From the NCBI GenBank assembly GCA_025352125.1, contig JANXTZ010000034.1, positions 86,383-150,382 on the forward strand: a stretch of DNA of 64,000 bases, read 5' to 3'. Shown in pieces: positions 40,880-49,878 of the stretch (position 1 is its first letter; every line of letters starts with the position of its first letter). The DNA comes from Deinococcales bacterium (GTDB lineage: Bacteria > Deinococcota > Deinococci > Deinococcales > JAAFIG01). A program made the translations under genes and the position numbers. The notes under the pieces were generated by a model, which worked only from the letters and a program-made list of their open reading frames with translations, was not told the DNA's origin and made no database searches.

Positions 40880-41135
40880 TAAAAAAAGTTGTGGATAACC
40901 CTGTGGATAACCCTGTGGATAAGCTGTGGACAAGTTGTGGATAACCTGTTGATAACCCAATATTCAAAACACCCTGTGGATAACTCGGACTTTATCCACA
41001 AGTTATCCACAGGCAATTTGGAGTTATCCACAACTTTATAAACAGGCAAAATTGATTCTGTGGCAGCTTGGTTCTGACTTATCCACACTATCCACAGCCC
41101 CTACTACTACTGCTACTAAATCTATTAAACTAAGA
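40880..41135. other. oriC: DnaA-box cluster, GC spacer and DnaA-trio-like element
   Basis: TGTGGATAA at 40890, 40902, 40914, 40936, 40975; TTATCCACA at 40992, 41003, 41024, 41079; variants at 40925, 40947, 41088; followed by GCCC-CTACTACTACTGCTACTAAATCTATTAAACTAAG. Confidence 0.93.
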
Positions 41136-41242
41136 AAAGCTTTAAGACCGCATCTCGAGACATGAGATCATCGAGCTTCAAACAAAAAACATCAAGATTG
41201 AAAAGGCAAGCAACCCAAACAAAACATTCGGAGGATCAGATC

Positions 41243-42328
41243 ATGCAAGTTCAAATTCCAAAAAAACAACTTAGTGATGCTTTGTCAAGCCTGGAACGGG
41301 TTGTGCCGAGCCGCAGCTCGAATGCCGCATTGACCCAACTCAAAGTCTCGAGCACCGAGCGCGGATTGGCGCTCTCGGGCACAAACCTCGAGATTGATCT
41401 TGAAATTCTGGTCGAAGCCCAGATCAATGACGGGTCAGATTTTGTTGTGCCAGCGCATTTGTTTGCTCAGATCACCAAAGCCCTGCCAGGTGAGTTGGTC
41501 GAGTTGCATTTGACCGGTTCGGAGTTGACCGTGGCGTCGGGTGGAGCCACGTTCAAGCTTCAAACTGGAGAACTTGGTGCCTATCCAGAACTGAGTTTTC
41601 CAACCCACAGCGACTTGACATTGGACGCCAAAGAATTCGCTCGGAGCATCTCGAGCGTGCGCTATGCGGCTGCCGCCGAAGAATTCCGCGCCATTTTCCG
41701 AGGGGTGCAAATGGAACTCTCGCCGCAACGTTCGCGTTTGGTGGCAACGGACGGTTTTAGGTTGGCATACCGCGACTTCCCAGCCTCGAGCACCCTCGAA
41801 GCCCGCAAGTTGGTGATTCCGGCACGAAACGCCGATGAACTGATTCGGGTTTTGAAAGATGGCGAGGTCAAACTGACCATCAGCAACGGAACCTTGTCGG
41901 TCTCGAGCGACCGTGTTCGCTTGAACGCCAAACTGATGGACGGCGAATTGCCAGATTACGAACGGGTGATTCCCAGCAGCTCAAATGTCACCATTCAACT
42001 CGATTCGGCTGCCCTGCGCGAGAGCGTCTCGCGGGTGGCGGTGGTTGCCGACAAGCTTTCCAACAACAAAGTCGAATTTATTGCCGCCAGTGGAAAACTG
42101 CAACTGGTCGCCGAAAGCGATTACGGACGCGCCCAAGATGTGCTCGAGGTGCAACAATCTGGCACCGAACCCGCCATTACGGTCGGTTTCCGGGCAAAGC
42201 AACTGATCGAAGCCCTCGGACCGATTGAGGGTGAGGTGACGATTGGCTTGGGCATGAACTCACCGGCGGTGTTTAGAGCCAGCAACGATCCTGGCTACCT
42301 GGCAATCGTCAACCCCTTGCGCGTTTGA
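41243..42328 (+). CDS. dnaN: DNA polymerase III beta sliding clamp
   Basis: MQVQIPKKQLSDALSSLERVVPSRSSNAALTQLKV...; preceded by GGAGG. Confidence 0.95.
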   Translation: MQVQIPKKQLSDALSSLERVVPSRSSNAALTQLKVSSTERGLALSGTNLEIDLEILVEAQINDGSDFVVPAHLFAQITKALPGELVELHLTGSELTVASGGATFKLQTGELGAYPELSFPTHSDLTLDAKEFARSISSVRYAAAAEEFRAIFRGVQMELSPQRSRLVATDGFRLAYRDFPASSTLEARKLVIPARNADELIRVLKDGEVKLTISNGTLSVSSDRVRLNAKLMDGELPDYERVIPSSSNVTIQLDSAALRESVSRVAVVADKLSNNKVEFIAASGKLQLVAESDYGRAQDVLEVQQSGTEPAITVGFRAKQLIEALGPIEGEVTIGLGMNSPAVFRASNDPGYLAIVNPLRV

Positions 42329-42429
42329 AGGCAGCTTAACGGGGCTGGTGCTTCAAAAAGCCCGCCTTACCCAACAATGAATCTCGAGGCAGCTTAAAAG
42401 ACCGTACAAGCCAAAATCCTTAAATCCAG

Positions 42430-42470
42430 TTATCCACAGAATTTTGAAGACCCTGTGGATATGTGGATAA
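42430..42470. promoter_or_regulatory. Secondary DnaA-box cluster
   Basis: TTATCCACA (42430..42438), TGTGGATAT (42454..42462), TGTGGATAA (42462..42470). Confidence 0.75.
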
Positions 42471-42627
42471 CTTTTCATGAAACCTGTGATGCACGCAAAA
42501 AAAGAATTGATAACTTGTGGATTAAAGTACGAAACTTTAATCCCGCATCACACCAATCAATTCAGGATATGCTTTGAGAAGCACCAAATGACCAAAAAAG
42601 CCAGCAAAAAACCAGCCAGGAGGAAAC

Positions 42628-44097
42628 GTGAAACTCGAACATTTTCAACACACTGCCATTTCGAGCATCAACCGTTGGCGGGAACCAACGACATACCTAT
42701 CAAAAAATCAATGGTTAAACGCCATTGAATCGCAAGCCATGATCCTCGCCAACATGGCAAAAGTCCAAAGTGCAAGCCAGCTTTCGAGCCTGTGCCAAGC
42801 CATCTCGAGCCTCGCCAGTGCGACCCTCGTGAGCGGTTATGGACTTAACGTGAACGATCTCGAGCCAAGCCTGCAAGCCCTGGAACAAGCCCTAGATCAT
42901 GAAAAGCTTCAAACATTAACAAATGGCATCAATGCACTTGAAGAAGAAGCGGCACTGTTCGTCTCGACCAACAAACCGATCTTCAACGACCAAGTAAATC
43001 CTGGCTGGAAACGTATTTTAACTGTTGATGATTCTGGACTGGTGCGCAGCGCCCTAAAACGCATTTTTGCCGACACCAGTGCCAACATTGAAGAAGCCAA
43101 AAACGGCACGCAAGCCATCGAGCGCATTTCTGAGATCAGCAAGTTTGACTTGATTCTACTCGACCTCGAGATGCCCGACCTCAACGGAATTCAAGTCCTC
43201 GAGCAGATACGCCGCGCCAGTCAAGACGTGGTTGTGGTCATGCTGACCAGCTCTGAGGACATCAAAAAAGCCATCACCACCATCCGCGAAGGGGCAGACG
43301 GTTACTTTCAAAAGCAAGACCTGCCGCTCGAGGGTGACAAGAGCCAATTTTTTGAGGCACTCGAGCAAGCCAGAAATTACCGCGCCGGTATCATTGCCAG
43401 ACGACAACTCGAGCAACTGAAAACCGATTTTTACTCGATGATCACCCACGACATTCGCAATCCCGCCAACGTGGTCGAACTGGCAATCGACGAATTGCTC
43501 GAGGACCAGAATACGTTTGACACCAACCAACAAAAAATGCTGGTCTTGGCTTCCGACGCCGCCAAAAAAATGATTTCCCTGGTCACCGATTATCTCGATT
43601 ACGCCAAAATAGACGCTGGACATTTGAAAATTGAAACCAAACAAACAGACCTGTGCAAACTGATTCAATCCTCGAGCGACCAAGCCAGCGTGATCGCAAC
43701 CGAAAAACACCAAACATTAACGCTCGAGTTGCCGACAACGCTAAATGCTTTTGTGGACGAATCCAAACTCAAACAGGTGGTCGATAACCTGATCTCGAAC
43801 GCCATAAAATACACACCCGAACGCGGCAGTATCGAGCTTAAACTCGAGCAAAAAAGCGATTTTGTGCGTTTTAGCGTCAAAGATACTGGGCATGGCATCT
43901 CGAGCGAGCATTTAAAATTGCTGTTTGAAAAATTTGCCAGGTTGCCAGGCGAAACCCACCGCAGCAAAGGCACAGGCTTGGGGTTGGTGATTGTCAAAGC
44001 CATTGTTGAGGGACACGGCGGCAAGGTCTGGGCAGAATCAAAAGGCGTCGGTGAGGGTTCGACGTTTCAATTTGAAATTCCGATCAAGACCGCTTGA
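42628..44097 (+). CDS. Response-regulator receiver / histidine kinase hybrid
   Basis: ILTVDDSGLVRSALK...LILLDLEMPDLNG receiver; MITHDIRNPANV H-box; NLISNAIKYTPE, GTGLGLVIVKAIVEGHGG. Confidence 0.93.
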   Translation: MKLEHFQHTAISSINRWREPTTYLSKNQWLNAIESQAMILANMAKVQSASQLSSLCQAISSLASATLVSGYGLNVNDLEPSLQALEQALDHEKLQTLTNGINALEEEAALFVSTNKPIFNDQVNPGWKRILTVDDSGLVRSALKRIFADTSANIEEAKNGTQAIERISEISKFDLILLDLEMPDLNGIQVLEQIRRASQDVVVVMLTSSEDIKKAITTIREGADGYFQKQDLPLEGDKSQFFEALEQARNYRAGIIARRQLEQLKTDFYSMITHDIRNPANVVELAIDELLEDQNTFDTNQQKMLVLASDAAKKMISLVTDYLDYAKIDAGHLKIETKQTDLCKLIQSSSDQASVIATEKHQTLTLELPTTLNAFVDESKLKQVVDNLISNAIKYTPERGSIELKLEQKSDFVRFSVKDTGHGISSEHLKLLFEKFARLPGETHRSKGTGLGLVIVKAIVEGHGGKVWAESKGVGEGSTFQFEIPIKTA

Positions 44098-44103
44098 CTC
44101 GAG

Positions 44104-45513
44104 TCACAACTTGTCCACACCCCGGCTGTGGATAATCTGTTGATAACCTTCGGCGGTGCTGGTGCGTTGCCGCGTCAGTTTTGGATCACCGTCCAGATCG
44201 ACAAAATAAAGCCCAAAATCGTTGCTGGGCGCAAATTTTAAACCCCACTCGCGGTTGCTGGTGATGCTCCAACAGATGTAACCAATCACCCGCACACCGG
44301 CGCTGACCGCCTTTTGAACCTCGAGCACGTGCCGCCGAATGTACTCGGCAGGCTCGAGCCGCCCATTTCTGACCGAACCATTTTCGATGATAAAAATGTC
44401 TTGATCGGGAAACATTTTTGAGAGTTTCCCGAGTGTCCTCGACAAAATTGCTGGATTGACCGGCGCACGGTCAAAACGCCCAGTCCCAGCCTCGAGCAAA
44501 TCCACGATTTTCCAGGGTTGCCAATCGCTGACCCCCCAATAATGATCCAAACCGACAAAATCGTGTTGACCGACGCATTCTTTTGGACACAGAAACTCAG
44601 GCAGTTTGCCAGCCATGCCCAGATGCCACCAATTGCTGTTGGCACCCGTCAAGACCAAACGCAAAATGGTGATGAAACCCCGCCAACCGCGAAGCCGCCT
44701 TTTTTTTGGTGTCCCTTTGGGATAACGCACCGGAGTGGGCGTGATCAACTTTTGAATTTGTTTCAAATGATCGAGATCACGCGTATGGGTCACACGCCAA
44801 TCGAGCAACCACTGAACGTAAGACGGCAAGCCAGTCAACAACGGATTGGCACTGACTCGAGCACTTTGGTTGACCTTTTGCAATTCGGCACGCGCCAACG
44901 TGTGGGCACGAAATAAATTTGGCAACAACCGTCCGATCAATGCCACCTGACGCCCGATGCTGTCGTCGGTTCCCAAACCTGGCGGCAGTGAAGTCTCTGA
45001 GGCATTCCAAGGCTTGAAGTAACCTTGCAGCATGACATTGGGTTCGTTAAAACTCAGCCAAAACGTGCACTCCGAACCCAAGCGTTGTGCCACCGCCCGA
45101 GCGTAAACCGCAAACGTTTCAGGAAAATTGGGCGCGACCAAACCTCCTCGAGCCTCGACGTGAAGCGGATAAACCCAGTGACAGAGTGTGATGAGCGGCT
45201 GCATCCCAGATGATCTGATGGCGGCAATCACGCTGCGGTAATGCTCGAACGCGGTTTCATCGTAATGACCAAATCTGGGTTCGACCCGCGCCCAAGCAAT
45301 CGAAAACCGAAAGACCTTGCACCCGAGACTGGCGGCAAGCTTGATGTCTTCCTCAAAACGGTTCCAAAAGTCAGTCCCGCGACCCCTGGCGGTGCGCTTG
45401 GTTTTTGTTTCCCAAACATCCCAGTTGTCGGGCGTTTTGGGATCAAACGCCTCGCCTTGATGGTCTGAAGTGGCAACGCCAAACAAAAACGAATCAGGTA
45501 ACGGGTTTGGCAC
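44104..45513 (-). CDS. Glycoside hydrolase family 1 (beta-glucosidase-like)
   Basis: FLFGVATSDHQGEAF; FRFSIAWARVEP; FWLSFNEPNV; IFIIENGSV. Confidence 0.92.
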   Translation of the reverse strand: MPNPLPDSFLFGVATSDHQGEAFDPKTPDNWDVWETKTKRTARGRGTDFWNRFEEDIKLAASLGCKVFRFSIAWARVEPRFGHYDETAFEHYRSVIAAIRSSGMQPLITLCHWVYPLHVEARGGLVAPNFPETFAVYARAVAQRLGSECTFWLSFNEPNVMLQGYFKPWNASETSLPPGLGTDDSIGRQVALIGRLLPNLFRAHTLARAELQKVNQSARVSANPLLTGLPSYVQWLLDWRVTHTRDLDHLKQIQKLITPTPVRYPKGTPKKRRLRGWRGFITILRLVLTGANSNWWHLGMAGKLPEFLCPKECVGQHDFVGLDHYWGVSDWQPWKIVDLLEAGTGRFDRAPVNPAILSRTLGKLSKMFPDQDIFIIENGSVRNGRLEPAEYIRRHVLEVQKAVSAGVRVIGYICWSITSNREWGLKFAPSNDFGLYFVDLDGDPKLTRQRTSTAEGYQQIIHSRGVDKL

Positions 45514-45593
45514 GGTGAGGGCATTCTAACAACAATCGGCAAGGGTTGCAGTTAATTGCAAAACAAAACTGAGCGGCAATCTCCAGCCACTCT

Positions 45594-45830
45594 CTCTTGA
45601 CCATAAAACGCACCTTCTTGATCCCAAGATGCACCTGACGGGCGGGATCGCTAACGGGCATGGTCGCTCATCCCCAACCCTTCTTGCCCCTGAAACAGCA
45701 CCTGTCTTGATGCCAAACATGCACCTGTCTTGACCACATACGTGCACCTGACGGGCGTGGTCGCTGACGGGCGGCATCGCTTCGGGCTTGGGTCGCTTCT
45801 CCCGTGTGCGAGAGAAGGGAGCTTTATTGG
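45594..45830. repeat. REP-like dispersed repeat, expanded copy with tandem u/v modules
   Basis: u units TCTTGAnnnnnAAnnnGCACCT and v units ACGGGCgnnnTCGCT repeated about 4 times each, flanked by REP sequences CTCATCCCCAACCCTTCTTGCCCCTGAAA and CGGGCTTGGGTCGCTTCTCCCG. Confidence 0.75.
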
Positions 45831-45848
45831 TTTCTCGAGAAATCAAAA

Positions 45849-46757
45849 TACCCTGATTGCCAGTTGATCGCCCATGAATAACTCTTCAGAATGTGTCTAC
45901 CCAACGCACTCAAAGGAGATCACTCATGGACGACCATTTTATCGTAACAGCTTTCGTCATTATCGACGACCTCATGACCAAATTCGACCACCACACACAT
46001 TGCCTGGCTCAAGTCAGTGATGCCGAAGTCCTCACTGTTGCTATCGTCGCCTCCAAATACTTTGGCAACAATCACCAGAGTGCCCTTGCTGCCATGAAAG
46101 CCGCTCGATACATCCCAAACAAACTCAAAACCAGTCGGTTCAATCGTCGAATTCATCAACTTCAATCTTGGCTCGAATTTGCCCTGGAAACCATTGGCGA
46201 ACTGTGCCGTCATAGTGAGGTCTACATCATTGACAGTATGCCCTTACCTGTGTGTCAACGTGTCCGAGCCATGCGTTGTAAAAAAGTCCGAGGCAAAGAG
46301 TTTTGCGGCTATTGCGCGGCGAAAAAGCAGAAATTCTTCGGTTGGCGTTTGCATTTGATCTGTGATGAAGCGGGAATGCCTGCCATGTTCACGATTTTAG
46401 CGGCTGGGTTTCACGATCTAACCCCAATTCATGAATTAACCTACGAATTACCAGAAGAAGCTTTGCTGTACGGTGATAAAGCTTTTAATGCCGCTGTGGA
46501 TGAGGCAAGTATTCTCGAGGAGGTCGGAGTGCTGGTTGTACCGATTCGGAGGAAGAACATGAAGCTTCAGAATTCGATTGGTGAAACGTTTGGTCTGGCA
46601 CGGTATCGTCGTCGGATTGAGACAGTAAATTCGCAGTTGGAATCAATGGGTATTCAACGTCTACGCGCTCGGACACGAGATGGATTTGAGATTAAGACGC
46701 ATGCTTCATTGTTCGCTTTGGCAGTCACAAACGGAATGTGAACTGGCAATCAGGGTA
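45849..46757. mobile_element. IS982-family insertion sequence, apparently intact
   Basis: Perfect 17-bp terminal inverted repeats TACCCTGATTGCCAGTT (45849..45865) / AACTGGCAATCAGGGTA (46741..46757) enclosing a transposase. Confidence 0.88.
45926..46741 (+). CDS. IS982-family transposase
   Basis: IDSMPLPVCQRVRAMRCKKVRGKEFCGYCAAKKQKFFGWRLHLICDEAGMP; MDDHFIV start at 45926 after AAAGGAG. Confidence 0.9.
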   Translation: MDDHFIVTAFVIIDDLMTKFDHHTHCLAQVSDAEVLTVAIVASKYFGNNHQSALAAMKAARYIPNKLKTSRFNRRIHQLQSWLEFALETIGELCRHSEVYIIDSMPLPVCQRVRAMRCKKVRGKEFCGYCAAKKQKFFGWRLHLICDEAGMPAMFTILAAGFHDLTPIHELTYELPEEALLYGDKAFNAAVDEASILEEVGVLVVPIRRKNMKLQNSIGETFGLARYRRRIETVNSQLESMGIQRLRARTRDGFEIKTHASLFALAVTNGM

Positions 46758-47148
46758 ACCTTGGATGGTTGACACGTAAAGACGAAACAGGAATAGAAGT
46801 CATTTCTGAAAAAACGTTTTTATTCTCTCATGACAAACTCGAGTTACTTGATGTGAGTTTTTTAGATGTGGTTTTGAGATTACTGCAACACGACCAAACG
46901 CTTTTTGATGGAACAGGACTGTCTTTCCAACCTGAAGATTCAGCCTTCACCGAGCAAAAATATGAATTCATTCCCAACCCAAACCGCCGCACACCCTGAT
47001 CTCGAACGCTACAGATTCTTCTAAAAACTGTGGATTTGAACGGCTAAGTGGTACTTGAGCAACATAAATGGGTCACGTTCAGGATCAAAGAAAATTTAGA
47101 ACACGCCGCAACAAAACAAAAAAGCGCCGATCATCGTGCTGCGTTCTT

Positions 47149-48375
47149 TCAGGTCTGTGCCTCAAGACGAACCGTCAATGACTCGAGGTCTCTGGGGTAA
47201 GCGCAGAGGTTCTGACAGCCTGTGTTCGTCACCAATACGGTATCCGAATGCCGAAAACCGGCAAAACCTGGCACGTACAGTCCAGGCTCAAGCGAGAAGA
47301 TCATGCCGGGTTCGATGGGTGTGTGGTCGTCAAGGTCGAGGAATGGATGCTCGTGCCCCTCGAGTCCGAACGCATGTCCGGTGTGATGGCGCATCAGCGC
47401 ACCCAGACCCAATTCTTTGACAATAAAGCCCGAGATTTCGGCTTCGACCTCGCTGCACAGTCGCCCTGGTCGGAGCGCCTCAAAAGCCTTGTCCTGTGCG
47501 GCGAGCATCGCGGCAAAATAGCGTTTGAATTCATCTGTTGGTTCGCCGACAATCATGGTGCGCTCGAGTTCGGATTCGTAACCACCGACCACACCGTAAG
47601 CTCCAGTCACCAGCACATCGCCCGCCCGAACGCCGCCACCCTCGTGTAAGCCGTGTGGAAGGGCGGTGTTCACCCCCCGAATGAACATCGCGTTTGCGGG
47701 CTTGCCCTCGCGTGACTTTGGCACGTAGCGGCTTCCGAGTGCGGAAAGCATGTCCTGTGTGGCTTGCAGGCTGGCAGCTTGCGAAACCTCGAGTTCGTTT
47801 GCGCCCGTAAAGATCGAGTCTTGCATCAGGCGGTGCGCGTGATCGCCCCAGCGTGCAGCCTCTTGGATCAGGGCAATTTCGGCGGGGGATTTGACCATTC
47901 GCAAGTCGTCAATCAACTCGAGCCGTTCGGGGACGGCTCGACCCAACAGGGCGCTCAGGCGCGGACCTCGGTAGCCCCATCGGTGCTCGTAACCGTCCAG
48001 ATCGGCAGCCAGACGCAGAGTGTCCAAGTTTTGTGCTTTGAGCAACTCGAGCAGCGCCGTCAGTGGATGACGCCCAGAACCACCCCCAGGGTACTCGGGA
48101 TAGACCATGACGTGTTTGATCTGCGGGGACTGTTTTTGCAGGTGCTCGGTCTCGAGCTTTGGGATCAACATGCACGGTTCTGTCTCGCGGGGCACCACCA
48201 GGGCGATTGGGCGTTCGGTGGCAGCAAAGAAAAAGCCAGTCAGGTAAGCAATCCGCGTCGGACCAAAGACGACCAGGGCATCCAAGCCCTCACGCTCGAG
48301 ACTGGCTTGCAACTTCCGAATGCGGTTGGCATGTTCGTGTGGGTTGATTTCCAGACGTTCAAAATGTTCTGTCAT
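47149..48375 (-). CDS. M24 family Xaa-Pro aminopeptidase
   Basis: IRKLQASLEREGLDALVVFGPTRIAYLTGF; GHAFGLEGHEHPFLDLDDHTPIEPGMIFSLEPGLYVPGFAGFR. Confidence 0.92.
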   Translation of the reverse strand: MTEHFERLEINPHEHANRIRKLQASLEREGLDALVVFGPTRIAYLTGFFFAATERPIALVVPRETEPCMLIPKLETEHLQKQSPQIKHVMVYPEYPGGGSGRHPLTALLELLKAQNLDTLRLAADLDGYEHRWGYRGPRLSALLGRAVPERLELIDDLRMVKSPAEIALIQEAARWGDHAHRLMQDSIFTGANELEVSQAASLQATQDMLSALGSRYVPKSREGKPANAMFIRGVNTALPHGLHEGGGVRAGDVLVTGAYGVVGGYESELERTMIVGEPTDEFKRYFAAMLAAQDKAFEALRPGRLCSEVEAEISGFIVKELGLGALMRHHTGHAFGLEGHEHPFLDLDDHTPIEPGMIFSLEPGLYVPGFAGFRHSDTVLVTNTGCQNLCAYPRDLESLTVRLEAQT

Positions 48376-48453
48376 GAATTGCCTCCGGTATTCTTGTGCT
48401 GAAAAGGTGCAGTATTGTTTGCGTTTCGGTTTTGCCTACCCTGATCTCGAGCC

Positions 48454-49206
48454 TTAAAACAACGCCATTTGCGGCTCTGGTTTCTTCTCCTCTGGCAGCG
48501 CGTTCAACTCGCAAAACTCGAGTCCCAATTTCTCGAGCACGACCCTGGCTGGGTTTGAAATGCTGGGCGCTGCCAGAATGCCGCGCACCTCGCCAGGAAC
48601 TTGTTCGCGCACGGCGTTGACGTAGCGCTCGAGTTGATGCACGGCTTCCTGGGTGGCTTTGGCGCGTTTGACCTCAACGATCACGTAACGCCCGAGGTTG
48701 TCCATCGCGTACAAGTCAATGCCGCCCACGCCGACCAGCAGTTCTCGCTCGAGGACACGCAAGCCTGGTTCTATCGTGTCTGGGTTTTGTGCCAGCGCCT
48801 CGTGCATTTGGGCTTCTGAGCCGTGCAGTTGGAACATTTTTTCGTCCCGAAGCTCGAGGCTAAACGCCATAGAAACTTTTCTGAACGTGACTTGCACCAG
48901 TTCGTTGGGTTTGAAACGTTCGGCAAGCAGCATCAGACGGTCATCCTCGTCTCGAGCCACGCGCACGTCATCGGTACGGGGTTGCCAGTTGATGGGTTTG
49001 ACCCCCTTTGCGCCGTGAACTTGAATGCTGCCGTCCGCTTTAACCATCACGACGTAATCGCCCGCTTCGGTCAGGCTGGCGGCGCGTCCGACGTAAACGA
49101 CTTCGCACGTGCCTGCAATTTGCACAAATTTTTTCTTGCCAAGGTGCGCTTGCAAGAACACTTCAAGCTCTCTGGTGCTGGGTTGCTCGAGAATTTGCGG
49201 GTTCAC
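48454..49206 (-). CDS. nucS: Endonuclease NucS / EndoMS (DUF91)
   Basis: GVGGIDLYAMDNLGRYVIVEVKRAKATQEAVHQLERYVNAVREQ; C-terminal QMALF. Confidence 0.9.
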   Translation of the reverse strand: MNPQILEQPSTRELEVFLQAHLGKKKFVQIAGTCEVVYVGRAASLTEAGDYVVMVKADGSIQVHGAKGVKPINWQPRTDDVRVARDEDDRLMLLAERFKPNELVQVTFRKVSMAFSLELRDEKMFQLHGSEAQMHEALAQNPDTIEPGLRVLERELLVGVGGIDLYAMDNLGRYVIVEVKRAKATQEAVHQLERYVNAVREQVPGEVRGILAAPSISNPARVVLEKLGLEFCELNALPEEKKPEPQMALF

Positions 49207-49271
49207 GCCAGCAGTTTAACGGTTATATTGGGTGGCATCATGCGCTCGCACAAATGCTATCGGAATGCGTT

Positions 49272-49760
49272 ATGACTCGAGCCATTATTGTGACAGGCGT
49301 TTCGGGTTCTGGAAAAACCACCTTTGGCACAGCGCTGGCGCAAAAATTAAATTGGATTTTTGCCGATGCTGACGATTACCACCCGTCAAGCAACGTCCAA
49401 AAAATGGCTCGAGGTGAAGCGTTGACCGATGCTGACCGTGAACCTTGGTTACAGCGACTTCATACCTTGATCGAACAACATCTTCTCGAGCAACGCCCTT
49501 TGGTGCTGGCATGTTCGGCGCTCAAAGCCAGTTACCGCGAAACCCTGACTGCGAATCTCGAGGATGTGCACGTGGTTTTTCTGAGTGGCAACCGTGAGTT
49601 GATCGCCCAGCGCATGAACACCCGCGAGCATTTCATGCCAGCAAGTTTGCTCGAGTCGCAACTGAATACGCTCGAGCCGCCACAAGATGCGTTGATGCTG
49701 GATATTGGTCAACCGATTGAGTTTATGGTACGCGATGTGATGGCTCAATTAAAGCTTTAA
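49272..49760 (+). CDS. Gluconokinase
   Basis: MTRAIIVTGVSGSGKTTFGTALAQKLNWIFADADDYHPSSNVQKMARGEALTDADREPWL. Confidence 0.93.
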   Translation: MTRAIIVTGVSGSGKTTFGTALAQKLNWIFADADDYHPSSNVQKMARGEALTDADREPWLQRLHTLIEQHLLEQRPLVLACSALKASYRETLTANLEDVHVVFLSGNRELIAQRMNTREHFMPASLLESQLNTLEPPQDALMLDIGQPIEFMVRDVMAQLKL

Positions 49761-49797
49761 AGGTTGTTGATATGGCAAGCATCAAAAGTATTTCTTT

Positions 49798-49815
49798 TGT
49801 GACCACCGTGTGACC
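49798..49815. promoter_or_regulatory. Candidate SARP-type direct repeat upstream of BTAD regulator
   Basis: TGTGACC-accg-TGTGACC, 11-bp period. Confidence 0.4.
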
Positions 49816-49878
49816 AAGAAATTGCTAACCTGAAGTACGAGGTCATCAGGGGAAGGATACCTTGTAGTCAGGTTAAAC

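Noticed and set aside
42477-42728. 83-aa ORF between dnaN and the kinase
   Set aside because: Overlaps the better-supported kinase start in another frame and begins inside a DnaA-box region.
46769-46999. 76-aa ORF right of the IS982 element
   Set aside because: No recognised family, no clear RBS; could be a remnant but unsupported.
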